Assembly: GCA_963682005.1 (NCBI GenBank)
Contig: OY820914.1
Span: 3,658,001 to 3,722,000 of the forward strand
Direction of reading: 5' to 3'
DNA length: 64,000 nucleotides
Source: CAIYUC01 sp963682005
GTDB taxonomy: Bacteria > Bacteroidota > Bacteroidia > Bacteroidales > FEN-979
Shown here: in pieces, positions 18,557 through 26,933 of the stretch
Layout of the letters: every line of letters begins with the position of its first letter
Position numbering within the stretch: position 1 is the stretch's first letter
Notes under the pieces: generated by a model
What the model saw: the letters and a program-made list of their open reading frames with translations, nothing else
Databases searched by the model: none
Told to the model about the DNA's origin: nothing
Position numbers and translations under genes: made by a program

Positions 18557-20455
18557 CTATGACTTTCTGCCGGAAAAGTAGTAACGCCAGTCAAAGACCA
18601 CCCTCAAACCGAAATAAGGAATGGACCTGACCGGTGGAGTCGGAATGTTTTCGGGCGATACAAGGGTTACTTTGCCGGGAATGTCAACCCCGCCAAAGAA
18701 TTGCACGATGAGGCCGGCTGTCTGGTTGGAGGAGAACATATGGAAGGGACGGTATTCCACGATCGGAAATTCAACCTGTGTGGAGCGAAAAGAGATCACA
18801 GCCTGGTCCTCTGTACCGTTGATATTTACGGGTACGATAAAATGGTCAGGTTGATTTGTCGTCCCGAAAAGGGAAACCCCGATCTCCCGTCCAAGAACGA
18901 ACTGGAACCTCCCGATGGAACTCAGCATACCCGTCTGCCAGGGGATCAATCCTCCGTTCCCTGATGTCGCAACCACGGTCGACATCGCCTTTGGAGCGAC
19001 AAAATAAAGCAGGGGAGCCAGCACGAGCAGATCGCCCGGTAAAAGGTAGAATGGCAGGCGAAGCCTGGCTTGAAGGCCATTTCTGTAAGGAATTGCAGAA
19101 GCAATATTCCCAAATTGCTGCAGATCAGGATCAGGAGATAATTTCATCGTGGAAGACCCATCAAGCCTGTATCCCAGGTCCAGGAAAACCAATCCGTCGC
19201 CGGCTTCGTTGAGGACACCCTCCAGCCCCAAACCGATCCTTAAATTCATTTCCACCCCGGTAATCTCACCGGTTGTATGCTGGTCAGGACTGAAGCCGTT
19301 AAGCACAACATTTGCCCGTGCAGCCGCACTGAGCCCGATGAAAGGACCTATCTCTGCCCGGAACCGGGGAAGTTCCCCGGCCCCTTTCGCGAGCCCGGGC
19401 ATGGCTGTTGACCTGAAGATGTCTTTGAACAATGGTATGGTCAGGGTGTCTCTTTCCTTTGGAGGCATATAGTTGGACTTGCAAACGTTGAACGTATCCG
19501 GGACGGCATCAGGCCTTCTGGCGGATGTGATCAATTTCGGATATTTTCCGGATGCTGCATCAATGATCTGCACAAGACTTCTCACAACTGTACCGGCTGC
19601 AAGATCTGCATCCTCCGGTCCCATGAAAGCATCACCCATCAGGACCATCCGGGTCCCCTCCCAGGTTGAAACCTCGATTCCTTTCTCATCATAATAATCA
19701 TGCGTTCCTTTCCTTTGTGCTGCATTACCCCAGCATCCTGCCACATGACCAGAAGCGAACATGTCTTCCAGGAAATGGATGGCGAATCCTTCGTCGGCAA
19801 ATGCGGAAAAAAGCAAAGCGGCCGAATTGTCTGCAGAAGTATCTGCAGCATAAGCTTCTGCTTTCCTCAGCGCACTCAGGTGGTACCAGATGTATGCTCC
19901 TGGTGCATTAAGTTCACAGCCAGGCATTGCACAGGCGGTCATGTATTGGACCATCTCGGACCGGACTTCGGGCCTGGCAAGCATGAAATGAACATTGTTG
20001 GAACCGGCCCTTGAGACATACTCCGGGTCCGCCTTCAGAAGCCTGAGGTCTGAATCCCTGAGCTTATTCAGGCGCTCACTGCGATTCCTGGAATTGGCCA
20101 GGCCGGTCTTAAGATCAAATGCCACATCGGATACTTTAAAGATCCATTCAGAGGTGAGGATAGACTGTGCCATGTTGGCCGCTGAAACTGAATGGTCTCC
20201 TGCAATGGCAGGGAAAGAGGCATAATCAAGGAAGGTTGATCCTTTTGAGAGGTTCGGATCAGCAGGGTAAATTGAAAGCCTTGATTCATGGCCTGCCCTG
20301 ACCAGTGAACAATACCTTTCAAAGGTGGCTTTTCGTGCCGGATCAAGCTTCCCGATGGCAAGGATAAGAATGTCCCTGTGCTCAGGATAGATCCATGAGT
20401 ATGCGTCCTTTACGGCCAAAATAACGATCAAAACGATCACAGCAGCACTTTTCAT
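18557..20455 (-). CDS. secreted zinc phospholipase C/P1 nuclease-like domain joined to a C-terminal beta-strand region
   Basis: With the start at 20455 (MKSAAVIV) the protein has a signal peptide predicted to be cut just before Trp (AYS|WIYPEHRD). In zinc-dependent phospholipase C and P1 nuclease the mature N-terminal Trp is itself a zinc ligand, so this fits well. The downstream motif HFLEDMFASGH has the family spacing H-x3-D-x5-H, and HDYYD follows. The first ~320 residues form this catalytic-looking domain; the remaining ~310 residues have alternating hydrophobic strands (ARANVVLNGF, GLQARLRLPF, FGLRVVFDWRYYF) like an outer-membrane barrel. An upstream ATG at 20590 exists but would add 45 residues before the signal. 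Substrate is unknown. Confidence 0.72.
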   Translation of the reverse strand: MKSAAVIVLIVILAVKDAYSWIYPEHRDILILAIGKLDPARKATFERYCSLVRAGHESRLSIYPADPNLSKGSTFLDYASFPAIAGDHSVSAANMAQSILTSEWIFKVSDVAFDLKTGLANSRNRSERLNKLRDSDLRLLKADPEYVSRAGSNNVHFMLARPEVRSEMVQYMTACAMPGCELNAPGAYIWYHLSALRKAEAYAADTSADNSAALLFSAFADEGFAIHFLEDMFASGHVAGCWGNAAQRKGTHDYYDEKGIEVSTWEGTRMVLMGDAFMGPEDADLAAGTVVRSLVQIIDAASGKYPKLITSARRPDAVPDTFNVCKSNYMPPKERDTLTIPLFKDIFRSTAMPGLAKGAGELPRFRAEIGPFIGLSAAARANVVLNGFSPDQHTTGEITGVEMNLRIGLGLEGVLNEAGDGLVFLDLGYRLDGSSTMKLSPDPDLQQFGNIASAIPYRNGLQARLRLPFYLLPGDLLVLAPLLYFVAPKAMSTVVATSGNGGLIPWQTGMLSSIGRFQFVLGREIGVSLFGTTNQPDHFIVPVNINGTEDQAVISFRSTQVEFPIVEYRPFHMFSSNQTAGLIVQFFGGVDIPGKVTLVSPENIPTPPVRSIPYFGLRVVFDWRYYFSGRKS

Positions 20456-20599
20456 ATTCAGCAATTTTTCAATATTAAATCGATTATTTTTCCGGGAACC
20501 AGGCCTGCTCTCTAACCCTGCCCGGGTAATCAAAGGTGTTTGACGTAAAAACCAATCAAATTTATTGAATATATTAGATAAAATACACATGCAATATCA

Positions 20600-20661
20600 G
20601 AATGATGTAACATATAATCAAATTTGTGTAATGTGTTTGGAGATGAATGAATGCACCTTTG
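20600..20661 (+). promoter_or_regulatory. bipartite stress-type promoter element (copy 1)
   Basis: GAATGAT (20600-20606), GTGTAAT (20626-20632) and -7 core CACCTTTG ending in TTTG (20658-20661), upstream of CsbD. Distances from box 1: 26 to box 2 and 58 to TTTG. Confidence 0.65.
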
Positions 20662-20700
20662 CACTCTTGTGGAAATACTTTCACAATTAAAATTTCAATA

Positions 20701-20886
20701 ATGAATAAGACAGAGGTAATGGGGAACTGGAATGAGCAGAAAGGGAGACTCAAACAGAAATTCGCGAAATTAACAGACGATGACCTGATGTTTGAAGAAG
20801 GCAAGAAAGACGAGATGATCGGGAAGATCCAGATCAAGCTGGGGAAAACCAGGGAAGAATTGCACAGGATCATGTTCGAATATTAA
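20701..20886 (+). CDS. CsbD-family stress protein
   Basis: A 61-residue charged protein, MNKTEVMGNWNEQKGRLKQK onward, matching the CsbD family of general-stress-induced small proteins. The start at 20701 is chosen because the family begins at this Met; an in-frame ATG at 20647 lies upstream, inside or before the promoter. The upstream region carries a bipartite motif shared with two other genes in this window (see 20600-20661). Molecular function of CsbD proteins is not established. Confidence 0.88.
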   Translation: MNKTEVMGNWNEQKGRLKQKFAKLTDDDLMFEEGKKDEMIGKIQIKLGKTREELHRIMFEY

Positions 20887-20975
20887 CAATTGATCTTGTG
20901 AAGGTTTCAAAATGCAAAAGATCGTGATGTGCCTTGTAAAAGAGCTATAAATCTAACCAAATAAATATACAACGT

Positions 20976-21425
20976 ATGAAAAAAATTATTGTATTCCTGT
21001 CAGCTTGCATGCTGATCAGTTTTATCGGTTTTTCACAGCAGGTTGCACCGGAAAAGGTTCCTGCTGCAGTGAAAGAAGCGTTTACCAAAAAATTTCCGGC
21101 CGCCAGCTATATCGTTTATAAAATGGAAAAGTCAGACTATAATGTCGCTTTTAAAGACAATGGAGTAGGCATGTCGGCCAATTTTAATCCCTCGGGTGAA
21201 TGGCTGGGATCCGAAACCATAATGATTGAATCGGATCTGCCAAAAGAAGTATTGACTTCAGTAGCTACCAATTTTGTTGGCTACAGTATTACCGAGATAA
21301 ACAAAATTGATGGCCCCGGCAATGTTGTGAATTATGAAATGAAATTAAAAAAGGGCACCACCGTGGAACAGGTGAAATTTTCTCCCAAGGGTGAGATCCT
21401 GAAAAAAATGCTGATAAAGAAATAG
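20976..21425 (+). CDS. secreted PepSY-like domain protein
   Basis: A 149-residue protein with a signal peptide ending about GFSQQ (residue 22) and one PepSY-like (DUF2874-type) domain: VPAAVKEAFTKKFPAASYIVYKMEKSDYNVAF, then a second beta-sheet-helix half ending VKFSPKGEILKKMLIKK. Proteins of this type are abundant in Bacteroidota periplasms; function is mostly unknown. It lies 90 bp after CsbD and is followed by a clear intrinsic terminator at 21479-21510, so CsbD and this gene may form one unit. Confidence 0.83.
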   Translation: MKKIIVFLSACMLISFIGFSQQVAPEKVPAAVKEAFTKKFPAASYIVYKMEKSDYNVAFKDNGVGMSANFNPSGEWLGSETIMIESDLPKEVLTSVATNFVGYSITEINKIDGPGNVVNYEMKLKKGTTVEQVKFSPKGEILKKMLIKK

Positions 21426-21478
21426 ACAGAGATGAAGGGACAATAGTAGACTTTGGTTGATTGAGTTATCAGCAGGAA

Positions 21479-21510
21479 CGTCTGCCCCGGTTATTGGGCA
21501 GGCGTTTTTT
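21479..21510 (+). terminator. intrinsic terminator
   Basis: A 9-bp stem (CGTCTGCCC paired with GGGCAGGCG, one G-U pair) around an 8-nt loop is followed directly by six T residues. It closes the CsbD/PepSY unit. Confidence 0.85.
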
Positions 21511-21558
21511 ATTTGGATTCAGTGGTGATTTTCGGATCATCTTTTTCAGGCAATGCAT

Positions 21559-21620
21559 GAATGATACAACTTAATCAAAGAGTTGTGTAATATTTATCGG
21601 CACAACCACACCGACCTTTG
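21559..21620 (+). promoter_or_regulatory. bipartite stress-type promoter element (copy 2)
   Basis: GAATGAT (21559-21565), GTGTAAT (21585-21591) and GACCTTTG ending in TTTG (21617-21620), upstream of the His-rich lipoprotein. Same 26 and 58 offsets as copies at 20600 and 49091. Confidence 0.65.
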
Positions 21621-21655
21621 TTGTGTGAAAATTCATTCACACAGATAACATTAAA

Positions 21656-21913
21656 ATGAAAAAGTCAATGATTCCTCATAATGCCAGTAAATTCAATATT
21701 GGAGAAGTTCAAAACAGGTCACGTTCCTTTAAGGCGGCGCGATTATTAATAGCTGTTTTTCTGTTATTCATGGTAACCCTCCTTTCCTCATGTTTTTTCC
21801 CGGGTCCGGGGCATGGAAGTCACGGAGAATACCATGAGGGACATGGTCACGGTAATGGTCATGGTCATGGTCATGATGAAGGTAAGGGACATGGTGATGA
21901 TCATCATAAATGA
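21656..21913 (+). CDS. His/Gly-rich small lipoprotein
   Basis: An 85-residue protein with a long charged N-terminus, a membrane stretch (LLIAVFLLFMVTLLSS) and a lipobox-like LLSSC at residue 46, followed by a tail made almost only of His, Gly, Asp, Glu and Lys (GHGSHGEYHEGHGHGNGHGH and so on; about 15 His in 37 residues). The tail suggests binding of Ni, Zn, Co or Cu in the periplasm, or buffering. It has its own promoter carrying the same bipartite element as CsbD (21559-21620), which points to stress control. The 20-plus residues before the hydrophobic stretch are longer than in standard lipoprotein signals. Confidence 0.65.
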   Translation: MKKSMIPHNASKFNIGEVQNRSRSFKAARLLIAVFLLFMVTLLSSCFFPGPGHGSHGEYHEGHGHGNGHGHGHDEGKGHGDDHHK

Positions 21914-21929
21914 TCCATAGGAGGATGCC

Positions 21930-23291
21930 TTACATAAGCCGTTTGATCCATGCTAATTTCTTTTCAGAATAAGGAGGGTACTTCAGATCCGGTTCAAACC
22001 AGAATGGCTTTTCAAGGATGCTTTTGAAATGCGTGAACGCTTTGAACCCGGCCTGGCCATGATAGTTGCCGATGCCGCTGTCGCCAACCCCTCCGAATGG
22101 CAGGTTACTGTTGGAGATATGCATGATGGCATCATTGACTGCCCCTCCCCCGAATGAGAGTTCCAGTAAAATTTTATCCCTTTCTGAGTTATCGTTTGTG
22201 AAAATATAGCATGACAGCGGTTTTGGCCTGGAATTGAGCTTGCCAATAGCGTCATTCAGGTCAGAATAGGTGAGTACAGGAAGCAATGGCCCGAATATTT
22301 CATCCTGCATGATCTTATCCTCAAAAGTTATATTTGTCAATATGGTCGGGGAAATGTACCTCTCATTGAGGTTGGTTTCCCCACCATGGTAAATTTTATT
22401 TTTATCGATTAAGCCGGTCAGCCGGTGAAAATTCCGTTCATTGATTATTTGCACATAATTCCCGTGATCAGTGGAATATTCAAATGTTTTGAGATGATAT
22501 TTAAGCTGAGAAAGGAATTCGTCTTTGACCGATTCATCAACCATAAGATAATCAGGGGCGATGCAGGTTTGACCTGCATTCAGGAATTTTGCCCAGGTCA
22601 GCCGCTTTGCCGACTCTTTGATGTTGCAGGACCGGGTCACAATGGCCGGACTTTTACCTCCAAGTTCAAGGGTAACGGGAGTCAGGTTCCTGGCAGCTGC
22701 CATGTAAACAATCTTCCCCACCGTCGTACTTCCCGTAAAGAAGATCTTGTCAAATTTCTGATCGAGAATGGCTGTCGTCTCTTCGATCCCTCCTTCCATG
22801 ACCATCAGGTAATCAGCAGGAAAATTCTCATTGATCATCCTCGCCATGGCATGGCTTGTTCCGGAAGGGATCTCGCTTGGCTTTATAACCACCGTATTGC
22901 CTGCAGCAATGGCGGCCACAGCGGGTGCAAGTGACAGTTGATAGGGATAGTTCCAGGCCCCGATGACAAGGCATACACCCAGCGGCTCAGGAATAATGTA
23001 GCTTCGGGCAGGCAGGTTGACAAAGTTGGTTTTTGCCCTCTTCCGTTTGGCCCAGCGGGGGAGTTTTCTTATTGATTCATCGATTTCATGGTAGATCAGG
23101 CTGAATTCCGTTGCATAGGTATCAAATTCCGATTTGCGGAAATCATTCCAGATCGCTTCATACAGATCCTGTTCATGACTTTTCATGATGAACCTGAGCT
23201 TTTTCAATTGCTCAAGCCTGAACCCGATTTCACGGGTCTTACCGGAATTGAAAAAATCATTCTGCTTCTTTACGATTTCCTGGTAATTCAT
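21930..23291 (-). CDS. aldehyde dehydrogenase family protein
   Basis: A 453-residue NAD(P)-dependent aldehyde dehydrogenase of the class-3-like type (short, with a C-terminal hydrophobic/basic tail). Visible motifs: GAWNYPYQLSLAPAVAAIAAGN, the cofactor-loop FFTGSTTVGK, catalytic Glu in TLELGGKSP, catalytic Cys in NAGQTCIAPDY, and EIFGPLLPV. Probably oxidises long-chain or other aldehydes. It faces convergently towards the His-rich lipoprotein and has no operon partner. Confidence 0.92.
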   Translation of the reverse strand: MNYQEIVKKQNDFFNSGKTREIGFRLEQLKKLRFIMKSHEQDLYEAIWNDFRKSEFDTYATEFSLIYHEIDESIRKLPRWAKRKRAKTNFVNLPARSYIIPEPLGVCLVIGAWNYPYQLSLAPAVAAIAAGNTVVIKPSEIPSGTSHAMARMINENFPADYLMVMEGGIEETTAILDQKFDKIFFTGSTTVGKIVYMAAARNLTPVTLELGGKSPAIVTRSCNIKESAKRLTWAKFLNAGQTCIAPDYLMVDESVKDEFLSQLKYHLKTFEYSTDHGNYVQIINERNFHRLTGLIDKNKIYHGGETNLNERYISPTILTNITFEDKIMQDEIFGPLLPVLTYSDLNDAIGKLNSRPKPLSCYIFTNDNSERDKILLELSFGGGAVNDAIMHISNSNLPFGGVGDSGIGNYHGQAGFKAFTHFKSILEKPFWFEPDLKYPPYSEKKLAWIKRLM

Positions 23292-23538
23292 TAAGATTCA
23301 TTTAAAATTTAAACAATCCAAATGTAATCATTATCCCGGGAACATTTGCCGGGCAGAATTTACTTTGATGTATGATTTACCGGATTTTACCCGGTCATTT
23401 TACGGAGTTATAGAATAGAAATGCATATCAGGAATCCAGGAGCTATTTTTGAAGTAAATCTGTGTATTTACCCAAGTCCGGTTCATGATAAGGGATCAAT
23501 ATGTTTCTGAATTGTCGGATAAATTTAAACGTAAAATC

Positions 23539-25395
23539 ATGAAAACTTCTTCAATTGTGTTGCTCATGCTGGTACAAATGATACCGGCACTCTGCTTCAG
23601 CCAGGACCCTGTAAATAATTCCGGCACGGCTGAATCAAGGATGATCACTGCTGTGAAAACGGGTGATTCCGGAACCTTTGATGCACTCCTGGAATCAAAT
23701 CCTTCACTGTTATACATTAAAGAGCCGACCATTGAAGAATCCCTGCTGCATGTGGCTGCCAGGAACAATCAGTACGAAATGGTCAGGAAACTTCTTGAAA
23801 AGGGTCTGGATGTGAATGCTAAAAATAAGCTTGGAAGCATCCCCCTTCACCTGGCCTGTATCACGGGTTCCTACCCGATGGTGGATGATCTGATTCGTCA
23901 TGGGTCAGATTATTCCGTCATAAACATGCGGGGGAAACCACCTGTGGCCTATATTTCTTATGGAAAAAACCCTGAGCTTTTCAACCTGTTCCTTGCGATA
24001 GACAAGACCATTCTGAATACCAGGCTGCCGGATGGATCGAATTTGCTGTTTTGTGCAATAGAAGCAGGGGATTCAGAAGGTTTCAAGTTCCTTGTTGCAC
24101 ATGGAGTCGATGTTAACGCGATCAACGATCACCGGCTTTCTCCGTTATGCTGGTCCGTATTGTTCAATAATTCTGAAATAGTAAAAACGCTGATCAGCAA
24201 TGGTGCCGATATAAATTTCATATCGAACGGAGGAAGGACGGCATTTCTGTATTCAATAGAGCGTGACAGCATTTCAACCGTTAAGCTATTGCTGGATGCA
24301 GGTTCATTCATAAACAAAGCTGATTCTGCAGGATTGACCGCACTGCATACGGCAACGATCCGGGGAAATTATCAAATGGCTTCCTGGCTTTTGAATAAGG
24401 GCATAAGGATCAATTCCAGGGATACCTCGGGATTGACCGCATTACATTATGCTGCCATTTACGGGCGCTCTGATATCGGAGCGTTACTGGTTCAGAAAGG
24501 GGCAAACGTGAACAGCAAGGATAATCTGCAACACGAGCCGGTATATTGCAGCACCTGGTATGGAAATGATGATATGACGAAGGTGCTTGTAAAATCAGGT
24601 GCAGATAAGTCTTTTGTGAAGCCTCCTGTGCTGTCCACAACCCTCAGGAGCGGGGAAGCCGTCATTCATTACCTGAACCACAGCAGCTATGCAATTGAAA
24701 CCTCGGAGCATCTCCTTGTATTTGATTATTTCCATTATTATTCTGCCCCCGACAATCCATCGTTATTGAATGGTCGTATCAAAGTGCAGGAACTGAAAGG
24801 GAAAAAAATTGTGGTGTTTGTCAGCCATGAACATGGAGACCATTACGACACAGCAATCTGGAAATGGTATATCCCCGGACTGAACATCCATTATGTGACA
24901 GGATTCAGGCCCGAAGTCAGGGTTCCGTATGAATTTGCAGAGCCGCAAAAGGAACTGACTGTTGAGGGGGTTCATATCAATCCGATCAGGTCAACCGATG
25001 CAGGGGTGGGATTCCTTGTCGAGGCCGATGGGATTGTGGTGTACCATCCTGGCGATCACGTGAACAAATCGCCATTGATATCACAGGATTTCAAGGGTGA
25101 AATAGATTATTTGTCGGGATTGAATAAGAAAGTTGATATTGCATTTCTTCCCGTTGCAGGATGCGGTTTTCCAGATCTTCAAGTCGTAAAGGCCGGAAAT
25201 TTTTATGTGGTGGAAAAGCTTAACCCCGGTATCAGCTTTTCAATGCATGCCGAAGCGGATCAATGTGCGGGGTTCTCAAAAGAAGTATGCCTGAAATTCC
25301 CTGGCAATCAATCAAACTATTCAAAATTTTCCGGCGACAGGTACTTCTACACCCGGGACAATTCTTCACCCGCCAGGTTATTGCAAACACAATAA
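23539..25395 (+). CDS. secreted ankyrin-repeat protein fused to a metallo-beta-lactamase-like domain
   Basis: From Met 23539 (MKTSSIVLLML) the protein has a signal peptide ending CFSQ, then about ten ankyrin repeats (residues ~30-370; repeated cores such as GLTALHTATIRGNYQMASWLL and GSIPLHLACITGSYPMV). The last ~230 residues form a UlaG-like metallo-beta-lactamase fold with HYLNHSSYAIETSEHLLVFDY, the metal motif SHEHGDHYD, GVGFLVEADGIVVYHPGDH and a late MHAEA. Both parts would act in the periplasm. Ankyrin repeats probably give protein or substrate binding to the hydrolase. An upstream ATG at 23485 would put 18 charged residues before the signal and is less likely. Confidence 0.82.
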   Translation: MKTSSIVLLMLVQMIPALCFSQDPVNNSGTAESRMITAVKTGDSGTFDALLESNPSLLYIKEPTIEESLLHVAARNNQYEMVRKLLEKGLDVNAKNKLGSIPLHLACITGSYPMVDDLIRHGSDYSVINMRGKPPVAYISYGKNPELFNLFLAIDKTILNTRLPDGSNLLFCAIEAGDSEGFKFLVAHGVDVNAINDHRLSPLCWSVLFNNSEIVKTLISNGADINFISNGGRTAFLYSIERDSISTVKLLLDAGSFINKADSAGLTALHTATIRGNYQMASWLLNKGIRINSRDTSGLTALHYAAIYGRSDIGALLVQKGANVNSKDNLQHEPVYCSTWYGNDDMTKVLVKSGADKSFVKPPVLSTTLRSGEAVIHYLNHSSYAIETSEHLLVFDYFHYYSAPDNPSLLNGRIKVQELKGKKIVVFVSHEHGDHYDTAIWKWYIPGLNIHYVTGFRPEVRVPYEFAEPQKELTVEGVHINPIRSTDAGVGFLVEADGIVVYHPGDHVNKSPLISQDFKGEIDYLSGLNKKVDIAFLPVAGCGFPDLQVVKAGNFYVVEKLNPGISFSMHAEADQCAGFSKEVCLKFPGNQSNYSKFSGDRYFYTRDNSSPARLLQTQ

Positions 25396-25595
25396 TCACA
25401 GGTAAAATGCAGCTCTTCGAACTTACAGTGCGTGGTTTAGCAAAGATGCATAAGGTAATTTAATCTGATGGCATTCATAGCCAGACTAACTGCTGGTAAG
25501 TTTTCCAGTCCTCCATTACTGGTTGTCCAATACCCTTCTGTTATTAAGAACGGCTCCAAATTTCCAAAATCAGGTATTCCGGTTTGTTTTTCATT

Positions 25596-25621
25596 TACCT
25601 TTGTTTCGTTATTCTACGAAA
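25596..25621 (+). promoter_or_regulatory. -7 promoter box and overlapping inverted repeat, probable ArsR operator
   Basis: TACCTTTG (25596-25603) fits the Bacteroidota -7 consensus TAnnTTTG. It is followed at once by the perfect 6-bp inverted repeat TTTCGT-N6-ACGAAA, ending 11 bp before the regulator's start codon. Confidence 0.6.
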
Positions 25622-25632
25622 TACAAAATGAA

Positions 25633-25941
25633 ATGATCACGGAAAAGCAACATTATACAGAAAATCAGAAAAAAATGGCCCGGTATGCAAAAGCAATGGC
25701 ACACCCGGTACGAATTTTCATTCTTGACTTTCTCGCCGATAATATTGACAAATGCTGTTACAGCGGCGACATGGCTGAAGAATTGCCCATTGCCAGATCC
25801 ACACTGTCCGAACATTTGAAGGAGTTGAAAAAATCCGGACTTATCCAGGGAGAGATCAATCCTCCCTATATTAAGTATTGCATCAGAAAAGAAAACTGGG
25901 AAGAAGCAAAAGAACTGTTCAATGTTTTTTATAAGCGGTGA
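25633..25941 (+). CDS. ArsR-family transcriptional regulator
   Basis: A 102-residue winged-helix regulator: MAHPVRIFILDFLADN, a Cys pair (DKCCYSGDM), recognition helix ARSTLSEHLKELKKSGLI and the wing PPYIKYCI. The Cys pair before the DNA-binding helix and a Cys in the wing could bind a metal(loid) or be oxidised. It is the first gene of the redox island and is followed 36 bp later by a small thioredoxin. A -7 box (25596-25603) and an inverted repeat TTTCGT-N6-ACGAAA (25604-25621) lie immediately upstream, fitting self-repression. A far upstream in-frame ATG (25468) was rejected because it precedes the promoter. Confidence 0.87.
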   Translation: MITEKQHYTENQKKMARYAKAMAHPVRIFILDFLADNIDKCCYSGDMAEELPIARSTLSEHLKELKKSGLIQGEINPPYIKYCIRKENWEEAKELFNVFYKR

Positions 25942-25977
25942 CTGATAACCTCAAACAATCTTTAAGCTGAATAATTT

Positions 25978-26211
25978 ATGGAAATAAAAGTACTGGGTCC
26001 CGGCTGCCCGAATTGCAGAACGCTGGACAGGATCACGCGGGAGGTGGTTGAAAAGAATGGGATCAGCGCTACGGTAACGAAAATAGAAGATATCATGGAG
26101 ATCCTGAAATATGGGGTAATGTCGACACCCGCCCTGGTGGTGGATGGCGAAGTGGTGGTTCAGGGGCGGGTACCTTCCTCAGAGGAAGTCAGGCAATTAT
26201 TGACGAAATAG
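25978..26211 (+). CDS. small thioredoxin-fold protein (CPNC)
   Basis: A 77-residue glutaredoxin-sized thioredoxin of the MTH895/TM0996 type. It starts MEIKVLGPGCPNC, the redox motif CPNC being residues 10-13, and has the cis-Pro segment MSTPALVVDGEVV. Such mini-thioredoxins often sit next to ArsR regulators and metal or sulfur genes. No signal peptide, so cytoplasmic. It is the second gene of the island operon and could reduce the DGC proteins or the HdrA-like protein encoded next. Confidence 0.9.
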   Translation: MEIKVLGPGCPNCRTLDRITREVVEKNGISATVTKIEDIMEILKYGVMSTPALVVDGEVVVQGRVPSSEEVRQLLTK

Positions 26212-26271
26212 CCCTTGGTGATTTATTCTTTCGGTTTTTCTTCAGAAACAAAACTTTAGAAAATTGAATTT

Positions 26272-26646
26272 ATGTCAGAAAAACAAAAACCTGGTTTTAT
26301 CATGTGTGTTTGCACTGGGAAATGCCCGGGATTTTCTCAAATGGATATCTGGGACTTTATAAACAGGGTGCGGATCGAATTGCCGGTTGAATATGGATTT
26401 ATCCATCCTCAGCTTTGTGAGGAAGACGGAGACCGGTTCTTGCTGGATTTCCTGAAGGCACACCGGAAAGTAGTGATCGGAGGCTGCGCACCCAATATGC
26501 AATTCAAGCTATTCCGGGATGCATTTAAAGACTCCGGTCTTGATATCAGCAAAGACCTTGTACCGATTGATGTTCGTGACATGACTACCGACCAGGCGAT
26601 CGAAAAAGTTAATGCAGCGCTGATAAAACTGGAGGAGCCGGTATGA
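26272..26646 (+). CDS. HdrA-like N-terminal domain protein
   Basis: A 124-residue protein resembling only the N-terminal domain of heterodisulfide reductase subunit A. It has CVCTGKCPGF (Cys 12, 14, 18), QLCEEDGDRFLLDFLKAHRKVVIGGCAPNMQFKLFRDAF and IDVRD, which follow the HdrA pattern FVCxCG...MCS...VVACSPR...NIRE. The flavin-binding domain and ferredoxin inserts of full HdrA are missing. It overlaps the ferredoxin gene by 4 bp. Likely an electron-transfer or cluster-binding module; exact role unknown. Confidence is good for the resemblance and low for function. Confidence 0.65.
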   Translation: MSEKQKPGFIMCVCTGKCPGFSQMDIWDFINRVRIELPVEYGFIHPQLCEEDGDRFLLDFLKAHRKVVIGGCAPNMQFKLFRDAFKDSGLDISKDLVPIDVRDMTTDQAIEKVNAALIKLEEPV

Positions 26647-26933
26647 GCGAAACGACGTTCATGGGAGTAGAACGCAATAAGATCGATTGGAAACCGGCCA
26701 TTGATTATGCAAAATGCGATTATTGCATGGAATGCGTGAAATTCTGTCCTCATAAAGTTTTTGAGGTCAGGGAAAGCGAAGAAATAAAACTGATCATCAG
26801 GAATCCGGAAAACTGCGTCGTTTTCTGCAGGGCATGCTCAAAGATCTGCGGTCCTGATGCATTATCCTTCCCTGATAAAAATGCAACTACGGAAAGGATC
26901 AGGGAAATCAGAAAGGAGGAATCCAATGCTTGA
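26643..26933 (+). CDS. 2[4Fe-4S] ferredoxin-type protein
   Basis: A 96-residue protein with two 4Fe-4S motifs: CDYCMECVKFCP and CVVFCRACSKICG, the second with slightly unusual spacing (C-x3-C-x2-C-x3-C). It overlaps the HdrA-like gene upstream and, by 8 bp, the DGC-GcvH gene downstream, so the products are probably made together. A strong GGAGG lies before the start, inside the upstream gene. Probably passes electrons to or from the HdrA-like protein or the lipoyl protein. Confidence 0.87.
   Translation: MSETTFMGVERNKIDWKPAIDYAKCDYCMECVKFCPHKVFEVRESEEIKLIIRNPENCVVFCRACSKICGPDALSFPDKNATTERIREIRKEESNA

Noticed and set aside
18485..18580. Mini-ORF (MANLCLDCRL) behind a TACCTTTG box, CTTTGT-CGT-ACAAAG hairpin and AAGGAG
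   Set aside because: Looks like a leader or attenuator, but no gene follows on that strand; the next gene is convergent. Probably chance or a small RNA start.
21930..23291. Open frames on the opposite strand of the aldehyde dehydrogenase (for example 22425-22934)
   Set aside because: No family motif; the dehydrogenase has all catalytic residues.
23291..23368. Fourth copy of the bipartite stress element before the ankyrin gene
   Set aside because: An ATGTAAT at 23322 is 42 bp, not 32 bp, from the TTTG, and no GAATGAT is at the required place.
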